From: Chamaea fasciata
Taxonomy: Eukaryota > Chordata > Aves > Passeriformes > Sylviidae
DNA: 64,000 nucleotides
Direction of reading: 5' to 3'
Assembly: GCA_029207755.1 (NCBI GenBank)
Contig: JARCOQ010000004.1
Location: forward strand, 41,286,305-41,350,304
Shown in pieces: positions 34,815 to 48,200 of this stretch (positions are counted from its first letter, which is position 1; each line of letters begins with the position of its first letter). The notes under the pieces are model-generated. The model made no database searches. It was not told the origin of the DNA and worked only from the letters and a program-made list of their open reading frames with translations. The position numbers and the translations under genes were made by a program.

Positions 34815-37256
34815 ATGGACCTGACATTTATTGCACTGCTGAAGCTTACTGAGGTTATGCGCAATGACAGCATGCTAATGTATTGTCTCTTAAGTCAGCA
34901 TCAAGCAAAAAAAGTATCGAACTTGGAAAGATTAAAATTTTCCTAGCCCAGTCAATATGTGCTTATGATTCTGTGGCCATGGGATAACCAGTTTACTCTC
35001 TAGCTGTTCTTTATTACGACAATTATTCACTAATTCTGCCAGACTTCTTGTCTAACCTTTAGTGGCCTCCCAAAGACTCACAAGCTTGAAATCACATTGG
35101 GCTGAGTATAAACACCTCAGAAAAGTTCATCTGTTTAACTAGCAATGCTTCTTGGAGCACTGGCAGCAATATGGAAAGATATTTTAAGAAACAACAATGG
35201 GAGACAGATTATACAACCTGTTGACATATAAACCCCCTTATTTTTTTCCTCATTTCATAAATCCCCTACTACTTGGTCTCAAGAATAAATAGCCACTGAT
35301 TTCCATTTGACATCATCTCTTTCTGAACAGACTGCTGCTGTTTGCCTTTTTCATACTCAGGAACTGAGCAGGAGTCATGTGTTTTCTGCTACAAAACAGA
35401 ACAGAGAAACAAATGATTCATTTGGAGTCAGATAGATTCCTCAAAGACAAAAAAATCGCCAGTTTCTTGAAAGGACAGCTACTTTTGAGAATACAAGAAT
35501 TAAACTTTATCCTGAAAATTGTTGTTGGTTTTGAGTGGTTTGGGTTTTTTATTTTATGATGAAAGTATTTTTCTCCTAAGCCTCTTCCTTTTATATCAGA
35601 TTTAGTCTTGCCAGTGGCCTCCATCACTTAAATTCTAATATAATTCCTTCTTCTCCGGAGGGTATAAAAATAAAAGTAAACTTCAGAATATATTTTTTAA
35701 TTTAGACTAAAGAGAAGAGGAAAGGGAGGAAGAATACCACAATCTCTCCTTAGCAGAGAAGTGTTCAATCTAAACACTGAGCTGATGGGAAGAAAAGCCA
35801 TACTACAGACATGATAACTGTAATTTCTGTTTGAGTAAAGACATATGTAGCTAAGACAGAGACAAGAGCTCTCTATTTCACTCCATCTGTGATTCAAACT
35901 CACTACTAATTCTGAGTACTATGCAAAAAAATTTCAAATATTTTACTCAGTATCTGGCAGACACCTTCAATTTCTGACAAAAAAGGACACAGGAGAGACT
36001 GATGATGATATTGCCTGTGCTATTCCTAACTTTTTCTCTGTATCATTTCAAATGTGTGCATTTTACTAATGACACACCTGTAGCTCCAAATTGTTGACTC
36101 TTGTAAATTGCTTTTATTCTTACACTTGGCGAAAAAATCCCCAAATCAAATCCAAATTAGAGGGTAATGTTAACCTATATATAAAGTTTCAAAACAAAAA
36201 TTCCCACCATTGAGTTTGGAGTGAAGCAAATTGCATTTGAATGGGAATTTTCTGTCAAATTCGACTCTGTCCCAAGAGAGCTTGCACTTTTTCTTCTATT
36301 TTAGTCTTTTCTTTTTTTTTTTTTTTTTCATTTACAGGGGAAGGAGGGAAAATGTGTCTGGCAGGGAAGCATGGAGAATTTCATTCTTAGTGATAACCAA
36401 GTGTTTGCTTTCTCCCAGCTCTTGATCTGCCTATCTGACTAATTGGTGTGACATTAAAGAGGTCTTGAGACAAACGGACTGTGAACCTACTTCAAATATA
36501 CTAAAATTGGAAGGGGAAAAGGGGACAGAATCTGCTTTTGATTTCTGGTACGAAAGAAAGAGTTCAAGAAAATGACAAAGAAACTCTTGACTTTGAATTC
36601 TCTTTAGTTGCAGGGTACTTCTTTATAGTAAAACTTCTGGCGAGAAGAAATTTCTATTTTTCATTAATTTCAAGTACGCAAGTATTTACTGAGATTCTAA
36701 AAGACACTGATATTTCTAACTTTCATGTTCTGCAATGTCAGTAGTTCGTTTTCTCAATGAACATGAGCACCTCGTGAAACATCAGTTTGTTTCTTAAAAT
36801 ATCTAAATATCTTTTAGACCTGTCCCAGTAATACATGTATTATTTCTTGATGTATTCTTTGTGTATTATTCCTTGGTGTTTAAAATGCGTTGAGGTACAT
36901 TGATTATTTGTATGTATATTCATTGTGTGATTAAGCTTCCATATTATGCTAATAGTGCTAGACTTTTGCAGAACACAAAGCTCTGTAAAAACAAACACAG
37001 TTTTTTTAATATGATGCAGCTGTTGTAACAGCATGTTGGAAGGGATCTGTCTTGGCAGAAGACAGTAATAATGGTCTTAAAATGTGGGAGCTTTGGCTGC
37101 TGAAAAATTAGAAAAAGCTATACCCTTAATCTGTGTAAGAGCAAGGAAAATATAAATGTATTTTTCTTGTTCTTTAGTTTAGTCAAATGATATTCATATT
37201 CTAGAATTACTTTAAAAGAGGACTGGGAGATATAATGGAAAACATAAATCAAAAAA
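34815..37256. other. Intergenic DNA, no gene seen
   Basis: AT-rich. A poly-T run of about 18 sits near 36310-36328. No gene or transposon recognised. Confidence 0.5.
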
Positions 37257-38833
37257 TAACAGAATCATTTAGGTTGGAAAAGACTTCCAAGTCCATTGAA
37301 TTCAACCTTTGATCACCACCTTGTCAACTAGAGCATGACACTAATTGCCACATCCAGATCTTTCTTGAACATCTCCAGGGATAGGGGCACAACCACCACC
37401 ACTTCCCTGGGTGTTTCCAGTGTTTATAACCCTTTGCATGATTAAATTCCTCCTGATGCCCAACCTGAACCTCCCCTGAAACAGGTTGAAGCCTGTGTTG
37501 CTCATTTGCCTGGGAGAAGAGACTGATCCCCACCAGGCTACAGGCTCCTTTCAGGCAATTGTACAGAGCAGTAAGGTCTTCCCTGAGCCTCCTTTTCTCC
37601 AGGCTAAACACTCTCTGCTCCCTCAGCTGGTCCTCAAGGACTTGTGCTCCAGACCCTTCACCATCTCCATTGATCTTTCCTTAGACTTGCTCCAGCACCT
37701 TAATGTCTTTCTTGTCATGAGGGGTCAAAAACTGAACACAGGATTTAAGGTGAGATCTAACTAGTGCTCAATACAATAGGATGGTTGCTGCCCTGGCCAC
37801 ACTATTTTTGCTAACCCAGGATGTTATCGGCCACCTGGGGACTCGGCTGGCTCATGTTTACCCACTGTTGACCATCACCCCAGCACTGGAGCTGTTGTGA
37901 CTGAAGTGTCAACCTGGAACTTTGCCTTGCTGAACCTCATCTATTTGGCCTCAGCCCATCGATCTGGCCCGTACAAATTCCTCTGCAGAGCCTTCCCCTT
38001 ATCCAGCAGATCAACACTCCCACCCAACTTAGTGTTTCCCATGAACTTCCTGAGGATACTTTTGATCATCTCATCGATATTATTTATTGTCAGTTAATCT
38101 GTTAAACAGGACTGGGCCCAAGAGTGATTTCTGTCAGATGCCAGCAGTGACCAGATGCAAACTGGACACAGCTGCATTCACCACCACTCTCTGTTTTCTT
38201 AACCAACAAAGATTATGCCTGTCCTAGCTCTAGGCTGACAGTTTTCCAGGAGAATGCATTGGGAAAATGTGTCAATGTTTTTTCTGAAGTCCAGGTAGAC
38301 AATATCCACAGCCTCCCCCTCACTCATCAGTGAGTCACCTGGTCATAAGAGGAGACCAAGTTGGTCAGGCAGAACCTGCCTTTCCTAAACCTGTGCTGGC
38401 TTTGATGCTGGCCCCTTGGTTTTGCCCTGCTTGCTGGGTGACCACAATCAAGATGATCTGCTCCATAACTTTTCTGGGGACCAAGGTCAGGCTAACAGGC
38501 CTGTAGTTCCCTGGATTCCCCTTCTGACTCTTTGTGTCGAATGGGTGTCACATTGGCCATTCACAAGTTACCTGAGACCTCCACAGTGAGCAGGACTGAT
38601 GGTAAATGATGGAGGGTGGCTTAGTGAGCTCTTCTACCAGCTACCTCAGTACATTTGGAAGAATCTGCATCAGCTCCCAGAGAGTCCAAATGGCTCAGTG
38701 GGTCACTACCTACCTCTTTTTGTATTACAGGGGATCTAGTCTGCTCCCAGTCCCTGTCTGTCAGCTAACTGGGTTTGTTGCCCTGAAGTTAACCAGTCTT
38801 ACTGTTGAAGGCTGAGACAAAGAATGTGTTCAG
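37257..38833 (-). mobile_element. CR1 LINE, long copy with 3' terminus
   Basis: The + strand starts with the reversed 3' terminus 'agaatcatttaggttggaaa' and runs through reversed CR1 ORF2 to 'gaatgtgttcagtacctca'. Minus-strand translation at 37324-37611 gives [20 protein letters not shown] followed by a GISLFSQ motif, the CR1 ORF2 C-terminal region. Multiple stops and shifts. The 5' truncation point coincides with a perfect 10-bp inverted repeat (see findings). Confidence 0.92.
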
Positions 38834-38850
38834 TACCTCACTGAACACAT

Positions 38851-41800
38851 GTGTCTGAAGAAGTGGGGCTCTCTGGTATGGCCACATATCAATGCTGATA
38901 CTATGAAACCTGAAACTGGAACATAAGAGATGATGCATTTGAATAAAAGTTAGTGATCTTGTGGGGAAATAAAATTATGTCCAGCAAAGTTCTAAAATTC
39001 CTCACAAGATGAGCTGCTGGCTAGTTAGGAATGTGAGTGCATAGAGCCTGCAGATCGGAGCCTGGTTTCAGGCTCTGAAGGGAGAAACCTGCTCTGGCAG
39101 CATCAGCAGAAGTCACAGTGAATGACTTTCATTTGAAAATTTCAGAAACTTCTGTTGAGCATCACTACTGACGTTTGTCATGCCATGATGTTTCCATCGA
39201 TCTCTCTTCTACTGTGTTTTGGAAGGACTTCTGAGGAACACAGTTGGTAACTAAAGCTCCAAGTGGAAAATCCCATGGAGGCAAAACTTCGGCAATGACC
39301 GTACGTAGTTCCTTTGTTCTGTGTGGTACGACTATGAGATATGTAGCATAGCTCAACTCAGTTTTAGTAATTATATTTTACTGAGGATTAAAGACTTTGA
39401 AGAAAAACAGATTTACAGTTCTCACAATAAGAAAACATGTATGGGTTTTCACACACAGGGATGTGTGACTTGAATTGGTTAATAATTTTTTTCCAGATAA
39501 ACTCTGGGAATTTTAAAACACTTGCTCTTTTCCTTTCACTCACAGTCCTTTCAATCCCTCTCTGACTTCTGTGGTCTCAACACTACTATTATGCTAGTTT
39601 CCAGTAAGTATGACAAACAGTTCTAATTAAGTAATTCAAAACAACAGTTTGATTCCAAACATGTGTGTAACTAAATATGTTCTTAAATTAATTTTCCAGT
39701 GATTTTTTATGAAAATTAGATGGCTTCAATCATTTTAAGTGTGATTTAAGAAAGCTAGAGTTGTTGGAACCCACTGTTTTGTGAAAAGAGGATGCATTCC
39801 TTGTTTATTGAAATATAGTGCTGGTAATATGTGTTTACAAGAATATATACAGTCTGCTGAAGTTTAATTCAACTAGCATAAATATTTTACATATTAATGC
39901 TGAAAATATTTTAACCTAAGGAAGTGGATGTCCTGTGAACTTTCAAATGTAAAAGACCTTGCCTTATTAATTTAAGAATTTTAAATACTTACTTATTTGG
40001 CAATTATGGCATGACACAATTATTTAGGTATAACTGTAAAGACCTATTAATGCTTTCAGTATTTTTTATCATGTTTTAAAGTTAACACTTTGAATTTGAT
40101 ATATCTTTTAAAATCTACTTAGTAAATGTTTCTGTAAGTATGGTGTTTGATTATACAGTTTTCTGAAATCAAGACTGGAGACATAAATCTAAATAAAAGC
40201 TTGTTTAAATATGGAGTGGAAGATCATGAGAAGGTCTGCAAAAACAATTTAAACTCAGCATGGCAGGAATTGAAAAAAGGACCGTTAGTATGCTGCAGAA
40301 ATGGCTGGTTTGAGTTCAGTGTTCAAGCTCCCTGTTCTCTGTTTAGGGATAACTAGGCATTTGTGAGGCTGGTCCTCCACAGTTCACTTGCTACACTGGA
40401 AGGTATTTAGTCTTCTTCTCTACTTCTTGCTATAAATTCAGTGATTTGCTCCAAGCTGTAGTTCTCTCAAACAGGAACTCAAAATCTCAACAACTTTAGA
40501 AAAAAAGGCATATATACAAGATGCTTATCCCACTTTCATTCAGCCAGAGATAGCAGGAGTTACTTTTCTGAAACCAGTATGGTAATGAATGGAAGTCATT
40601 AGTCACAGGAAAGAAATGAGTGATTGTTTTTGCTATATATTCATATTTTAAACTGATCCACTGTACTGTCATTTGCAGCTCCAGAAACAGAAGTACATTC
40701 TTTCCAAAACTACTCTATCAGACAACAGAGTCTCATTCCTTCCCCTCCTTGGCACTCACTGAGCCTGCTTCAAGGCCCAAAGTGCAAAAGTGCTCTGCCA
40801 GATCACCCTTGTAGGCCACCAAGATTTAGGTGCAGCTTTCCAGATGGTCTTCTCAGAAACAGAGAATGAGGGTTGATTATATACCTTCAGATCTTCTTGT
40901 CTGGATTGCAAGCACACTCCCTGGCTGCTGTAATTTATTGCCATTTTATCCCTGTCCACTGAGGTCAACCAAGCCAGCTTTTTAGCTTGCAACATCATGT
41001 CCTTGCTAATGAAATCCTATATTATTTTCCTGAAAATTTAAAAAACCACAGACACCAGCATTACCTATCAAAAATTTGTCAGAGGGCAGACAAAAGCAAT
41101 ATTTCTAAAATGATAAATACAGCTTCTTAAGGAAAAATATATACTGCTTTTGTTGAAAATGAGGGTGTCTTTAGACAAGTTAAGAACCACTAGGAATTCA
41201 AGAATATCCTCAATTCTGCCTTTTTATAATACCCATCTGTCTGCTCCTCGTATAAATACTATAAAAAACCATTCTCTGAAAATCTAACAGCAGACTGAAA
41301 CTTGATCTGTGTATGACAGACAGAAGGCAATACATTTTAAAATCTTAGTGAAGTTTCCCCTCTACAGACTTTGGGGAAACTTTCTTTTATCAAAAATAAT
41401 TCCAAAGACATTCTTGATCTGTTCACATCTGAGTACCCTTTGTAACATCAACTCCAAGATACATGAACTGTGGATGGGAATCCAGAAGACACTCTGGGAT
41501 GCAGGAGGGCTCTTCAGAGTTTCACAGAGAAGGTCATAAGGAGAAGATAGTTGAAAGATTTTACAGCCTCAAGAGTAGGGCAATGACCTGCTTTTCATTG
41601 TCAAAATTCTGTTCTGCATATTATTCAGTATTTGATATAATACATTCATAGATAGCCAGTAATTTTGATCTAAGGTACAAGCTTTTATTCAATAACTCCG
41701 TTAGAGATTATATCTTAGTTTTTGTAGCTGAATGAATTCAATTTTTAGAATTCAATTTTTATATGTAAAATGAATCTTCATCTTCAGTTGAGATGAAGTA

Positions 41801-42206
41801 ACACATCAAGAAGAATAAATATTGTACAAAAGAATCTCTCATAGTTATTACAATATGGACACACACAACCTCAAAGTTTATTATTCTCCTTAAGTATTTA
41901 AAATTCAATCAGACTGAGGTCAGAAGGAACAAATCCCAAAGAATAAAATTATTTTAGGAGACAGAAATACTGTCATTAGAGATTAAAAAAGTGACTCTTT
42001 CTGATGCAACAAAATTTTATGCACTTTCTGAGTAAACCTTCCCTGGTCTTGACAGTGGAAAGAGTATATTACATGCTAGTTGAAATAAAGATGAGTACTT
42101 TGGATATTTTCCAAATAATGATATGCCATGATATTGTAAAGTTTCAAGTACCCTACCTCTCCAAACAACAGAGCCAATGCTTTTTCTTCTCAAGTCCACT
42201 GCTTTG
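38851..42206. other. Intergenic DNA, no gene seen
   Basis: No gene supported. The segment 38860-39130 is slightly less AT-rich, but I recognise no family in it. Confidence 0.5.
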
Positions 42207-42258
42207 CATTAAAGGGAAGCAGAAGCATAAGAATGGATGCTTCTGCTTCCCTTTGATG
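42207..42258. repeat. Near-perfect 21-bp inverted repeat, 10-nt loop
   Basis: The arms are 42207-42227 and 42238-42258. The inner 17 bp (AAAGGGAAGCAGAAGCA and its reverse complement) are perfect. One G-T pair follows, then three more matched pairs. The loop is TAAGAATGGA. As RNA it would fold into a stable short hairpin on either strand. The stem is shorter than an animal miRNA precursor normally needs (about 30 bp or more). Confidence 0.95.
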
Positions 42259-45200
42259 GATGCTAAAACTAGCTTTTTAGCAAAAAGTGAATCAATTTCG
42301 TCTATTTTCTTAAGTCCTCATATGCTTCCTTTCACTAAGAGGGTCAACCAACCAAGTATTTATGAATAATGATTGGGCTGACAGACTTTCTTCTCACATT
42401 TAGAGACACTTCTCAACTTTTTAACCTATCAGAGTGTTGCAACAGAAATCAAATTATTTGACAACAGACAAAAATAGAGACTACATACTTAGTTTCATGA
42501 AGTTTTGTTTCCTGTTTTAAATATATAATAATTTCTAAAGGATGCTTCCTCCTTATATTAATGTAAAAAATGGCCAGCTCTTTAAGAAGGAAATTGACCA
42601 AGTGCTAGACTGTTCACCCACTAATAGGAAATGTTAGCTGGAGTAGGCCATGAAGAAACAGGTCAGTTTTATCCTATTGATGTATTGATGCAAAACAATG
42701 TTTGAGCTTTTGCATAACTTGCAAATTGTAAATCCTGGATTTCAGAAATTTCAACCACTGGAGCTAAGGAAAAAGAGAGTAACAAATTGTTAATATTCAT
42801 TTTCACTCATTTCCACACAGAGCATTTGCCAAGTGTGACCCAAATGTGAGTCTATGGCTCCTCAAACATCTGTACTTGCGAAAGCTAGGAATCTAAGTGT
42901 CTATTCTTACGGAAGCCCTGCTCCAGAAGGAAGAATCTGTATCCTCAAGTGCCTTCTTCACAGGGTGCCCAAGTCCTGCCTACAAGTCCAGCACACCTCC
43001 TGGGGTCAGCATCCCCACAGCCATGGGGACTATGTCCCCTCTTGTCTCAGGTGGCCTCAAGCTGCCTTTGGCCTCGCTGAATTCTGGAGTTGATCCTCTT
43101 TTTTCAGTGTATCCAGTCCACGGTTTTTATGTGAGAAGGCCTATTCCCAAGTCCATAGGGCACTTTTCAATAGATTGAGGGACTGAGGGGTTTCTGAGCT
43201 GCCTTGAAACTTTAAAAATGCCAGTTGCCAATTTGAAAGCGTCAGTTAAATAGGCGTTCAGAGCTTGTGAGGCTTTGATCCCATATATCAGAATTTCTTG
43301 CTAGGAGTTCAAAGTCCTGTGTCTAATCCCTCCTCTAGTGTTTAATTTCCACAAGAACAGGAAGCAGTCCATGGGTTAAAACACAGTTACAACAGTGAAT
43401 GTATTTTAACAATTACTAACCTAAAGTAATTGTAAATATAAGAACTTAAAACTCTGACTCTCATAGTTTATCATACTTATCTTTTATAAGAAAAAAATAA
43501 GAGAAACTGAGTTACCAAGACTTCTAATGCTTGATTTGGCAGTGATTTGGCAGTGCTGCAGAAAAAACAAGCTGAGTCGCCTTAGTCCAAATGGTACACA
43601 AGAAAGCCATAGCAGTTTATTCCGCACAGAAATATTTTGCACCTTGATTCGAGATTCTCCTCATTGTGTCTGTACATGTACAAAATCCTGTCAAAGATGA
43701 TGTCAAATCAAAGAGATGATATCTTACACTGATCTCTTTTTATTGTACAGTTTATCCTCATTTTTTACTCCTTAGCTTGGTGAGTGCAAAGGCTTAGAAT
43801 TTATGACATGCAAAAAACCAATTCAGCTATAATAAACTCCTGCACCAAAACAACAGACCTACCAGCTTCAAAAGACATCATCATATAAAAGTCGAGGCTT
43901 GATAAAAATTTAAACACTTCAGAATAAGTGATCGTTGGAGAGGATCATGGGAATCCATTTTTTCCACACTTCTTCAATAAACACCCACAATAATTACATC
44001 CCTCCTCTCACAGAGAACAGAAGTGAATGTCAAAAATCCTAAACAAGGCAAAAGTTACAAGTTTCTGTTTCTCTCTCTACTGATGTAGCCTGCACAGATA
44101 AATTATTCCCTTATGCAACTTGCACAACAGTAAAGGACTTCTGCCTTGACTTGGGGGTAACCAAAGAGAGACTGAGAGATTATAGAGTGTCAGTCCAGTC
44201 TAAGCACACTCCTAAAAATCTGCTTCACCACAGGCCCTCAGGACCTGAGAAGGCAAGGATCTCAGGTCCTCAGGACCTCAGGTCCTTGGCTTCTACACCA
44301 ACTGGACTGAGCATATAAATGCAATCTTTTTTTAGAAGATATCTCTCTTTGTAATTAGATTATTCGCTTTGTGCAGTAGCAAAATGTTTGGATCCCAAAA
44401 TCCTAAATGCAAGTTATCAGCCCAGCAATTTCTGTACAACTTGGCTTCATGTGTGAATTTAAGAGAAGGTATAGTGACATGGAAATTCAGGAATGGGAAT
44501 ACAGATTCCAGTATCTGTCAAAGCAAGGAAAAAACTTCTTAGAACTTCACTGAAAAAGAAGAGATGGCCTTTGAAGCAGGTTGAGGAAGATCAAACTAGC
44601 TGTAAAATGACAAAGTGTGGCTTGATCATCCATTTTATCGGATTACACAAGTTTAGGATTGTATTGGCTTCCAGTGCCTCTAGTTTAAGTAACTTCTGAA
44701 GCAGAAGATCAGTACTATAAAATATTTAGGGAAACTTTAATCAACAAGTTCAAACAATTTGCAAAATCAAGCAGGATTTTAAGAAGTTGCCTTTGTAGAT
44801 CTTCCTTTGTTGTTTGTTTGATTGTTTGTTCATTCAAATACTGATAAGGTTGAAGTCACAAATTTACAAAGGTAAAGTAAATGGGCCTTTCTGGGTTTGT
44901 CAAGCACACTACTAATGAGTTATTTTGCAAATGCAGAAAAAATAATAGAAATTATCAGAGAGGTACAAATGAGCATATTTAAATTAAGCCTTCTAATCTT
45001 TACCATTTTATCTCTAAATGAAATCTGATTTGGTGTAAAAAGCTTCAAAACGTTATCTTCAAATACTAAGAGATTGAGTAATAACTAGGGTAAAAGAAAA
45101 ATGAGCTTGTTCTTCATTTACTGATCTTTGGATCATGGAGAAACCTATGTTTGCTGTTCCTACACAAAACAATACGTAAATCCAGGATTTTCACTACCTT

Positions 45201-48200
45201 TCAGACTGTAAATTATAAGTGGAAATTTCTTTTCATTCACTGCACTGTACTGTTTAAATTTCTATTCAGAATAAAGTTATTCCATGTAAGATCTTCTAAG
45301 GCAAGAATATTCAATGCTAATTATATTTAACATTTTTCTATGCTAAGAAAAAAAACAACATAGGAGAGATTTGTATGGCAAATTACTAAATATGGTACTT
45401 CACACCTATAGCAAAATTAATTTAGGTATACTTATTGGTTAGATAGAAATATGCAGCAATATAATTTTAGAGTGATAGTATGATTTGAGACCTCAGGAAC
45501 AGAAGAGTATGTGTACTGGATTAGAGATAAGGTACTTTTAAGACAGTTAGATGTGTCTGGTATTGAATTATCACAGAACCAAATGACAGTGGCACAAAAC
45601 CAGATCACACTGTAGGGATTTCAAGACACAGTGTTCTTGTGATCTGACTTTCATAAGAGTTGAATATTTCTGCTAAAAGACAAGATTGGACACACTGAAG
45701 GACTGTCACAAAACAATTTTACAGATATTCAGACCAAACTGATTCTGTCTTTAAACCAGGCTCATAGACTGTGGATCAGACCTTCAGGTAATAAAGCTCA
45801 AGCATGTGAGTTATAAATTTAATTACTGTGACTTCTCTGAAAGTTGAAATAGTCTGTTTTTCTCTCTCTGCATGTTACCTGCTAATCAAGAGGTTATTAT
45901 TAATCAAATTATCAGGATTGGTTTGTGAAAAAAAAATCTATATTTGAATGGAAAAATTAAATCTGATCTGGATTCTCTTCCTAATTTTTGCAATGTTAGG
46001 TAGCATTTTAAGAAAAAAAGGATGATAGAACTGACTTTGGCTGACACCAGGATACTACTGCTATTTCCTGATGCTTGCTAAAAATATCAAAAACTATTCC
46101 ATTGTTTTGAAAGCAAAGAGATATGCAAATACCCGAAAAAGCTGTTTATGTGTTGGTTTTCATGTGTTTTTACTGTGTTGTTTTTCTTGACCTATCAAAT
46201 GAGATTATACTCCAGAGTGCACAGGCTCTAGAACTCATTGTTTTAAATTGCTAGATAATAATTACTGGTGTAATTATCAAGGAAACAAATGGTGTGCCCT
46301 TGATTCCAAAGATTTTTGTTAGCAATAGTTCTTACCTAGGCAGAAGGGGAACTGTCAGTTTTTCCAGCACAGCTGCAGAGAATTGCAAATTCTCTGGAAC
46401 AAATTCAAAGCTGAGCTAAACAATAATGTCACTTTGTTTGAATTAGACTGGTGGATTGGGCATTTGGATATCCACTGAAAACACTGCTTCTTTGAAAATA
46501 CCTGGCATGACTTCTCAGAGGAGCATTAGATAGAATATTGGAATGTGTCATTGTTCAACTGATATTTTGAAGATAGATCATAGGCCCTGAGAGACTACAA
46601 GAAATGATGTAACAGATACTAAGTAAATTGATCATGGACATTCACAAGGAGACTGTTTTACAGAAGATATTGTTTAAAGTAATAACAATTAAAAAAATCA
46701 TAGTGTAAAACATTACTGTCTAAATGAGTAACAGATGACATTAGCAAATTGGAGAGCTCACAGATTTAAAATCATAATTATCTGAATTAAGAAGTGGAGT
46801 ATGGGAATATTTTTCCATAATTTGGAAGCTTCTAACTGGTGCCCCTGGCTGCTTAGATCTGTAATGTTATAAGTCCAGTCCAGCGAGGTATGGACAGAAC
46901 CAGAGTTTTCTAGTGCCTTATCTTGGAGAACAGACAGTACATCAAGGGACTACCTGGCATTCACACAATCCAGCTCAATGTTCATCATTGAGTAATGGAT
47001 CATTCCCATTTATGTTTCTGGTTTCTTTCACTTTGTTTGCACCATGGCTTTTAACATGATTTGAATCTGGGGAGTGGAGGATGAAGTGGTACAGATTCAT
47101 TGTCTATCAATAGATAATTCATCAATCTAAAATTAAAGTCTTGAACACGTGAATGTTCACCTTTGCTTTATGGTGTATGACACAGAAGAAATATTTTTTT
47201 TTTATTGCAGTAGCTAGAGCGGGCTTTGAGATAAAGGCTCCATAAATCTACTGTGGGTCTGCAGGTTAAAGAATTGCATTTTTTACCTGAGTATACTACT
47301 GTACACTAGTCCTTTTCCATGTTTGGGTTTCTCACTTACTCTGGTATTTCTCTAGCTGAGACTATTCTTATTGAGGTGCTTTAGGAAAGAATCCAGACTG
47401 TTTTTCTGCTGTGCTCCAGATGTTTGCAATAATGTACTACTGAAGTGAATGCCAGCAGTAAAAGAATACTCCTCCACAGGAAATACTTTGCATCTGACAC
47501 CAACGAACAGCTCCTTAGGGGGAAAAAAGGCACCAATTTGTTAGCTGTCAGTTAACCAGTAAACAAAGAACTAATCTTGCTAAACTTAAGTACACAACTT
47601 CCTATAACTGAGTTTCAAAAACAAATGTTATATTACTGATATAAACTATTGGTTGACGATCATTGCAGAAACATATTCAGCCAACCTTCTCCTTTCAGTT
47701 TTACCACTTTGTTTACCATTATACTTTACATCTTGAAAAGGGAAGGAAACTTCTATTCTTTCCAAGTAAACATGCTGGACATATTCAAGAGAGAAAAAAA
47801 TACTTTTTATCTACCTCCCTTCCTTCACTTAGAAAAAATTTTGATAGATATTGGCAGGAGAGATGCAATAAGCATGCTAAGTGTGTTTTTCCTTGCCTGA
47901 CCCGTTTCATGTTTTTTCCCTATAATATTTTATTGACTCACATTAAGACAGCCATTTCTCTTAATTCTTTCTACTACTGCAGGGGACAGTGAACTCAGTA
48001 CTTACAGTGAGACCAAACACATTTTTGCGTATTTCTATGCTCTGTATTCAAATAGTTCAGTTTTTTGTTATTCTCCCACATTAAATTAATAGATTGTTTT
48101 TTATGCTTGCCTATACACTGGATCTTTTTTGAGTCAAAGAATTCCACAGAGAATTATTAACACAATGTTGGAAGTCATGGCATAATATGGTTGGGCAAAA

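Noticed and set aside
42004..42369. 121-codon open frame
   Set aside because: Composition is chance-like, no family signature, and it runs through the 42.2-kb hairpin.
45590..45830. Possible LTR, because of an AATAAA-containing stretch
   Set aside because: No TG/CA boundaries, no duplication and no similarity to the other LTRs; one AATAAA in AT-rich DNA means little.
47649..47992. Two overlapping forward open frames of 83 and 109 codons
   Set aside because: Overlapping frames in T-rich DNA with no protein-like motif, splice context or neighbouring exon.
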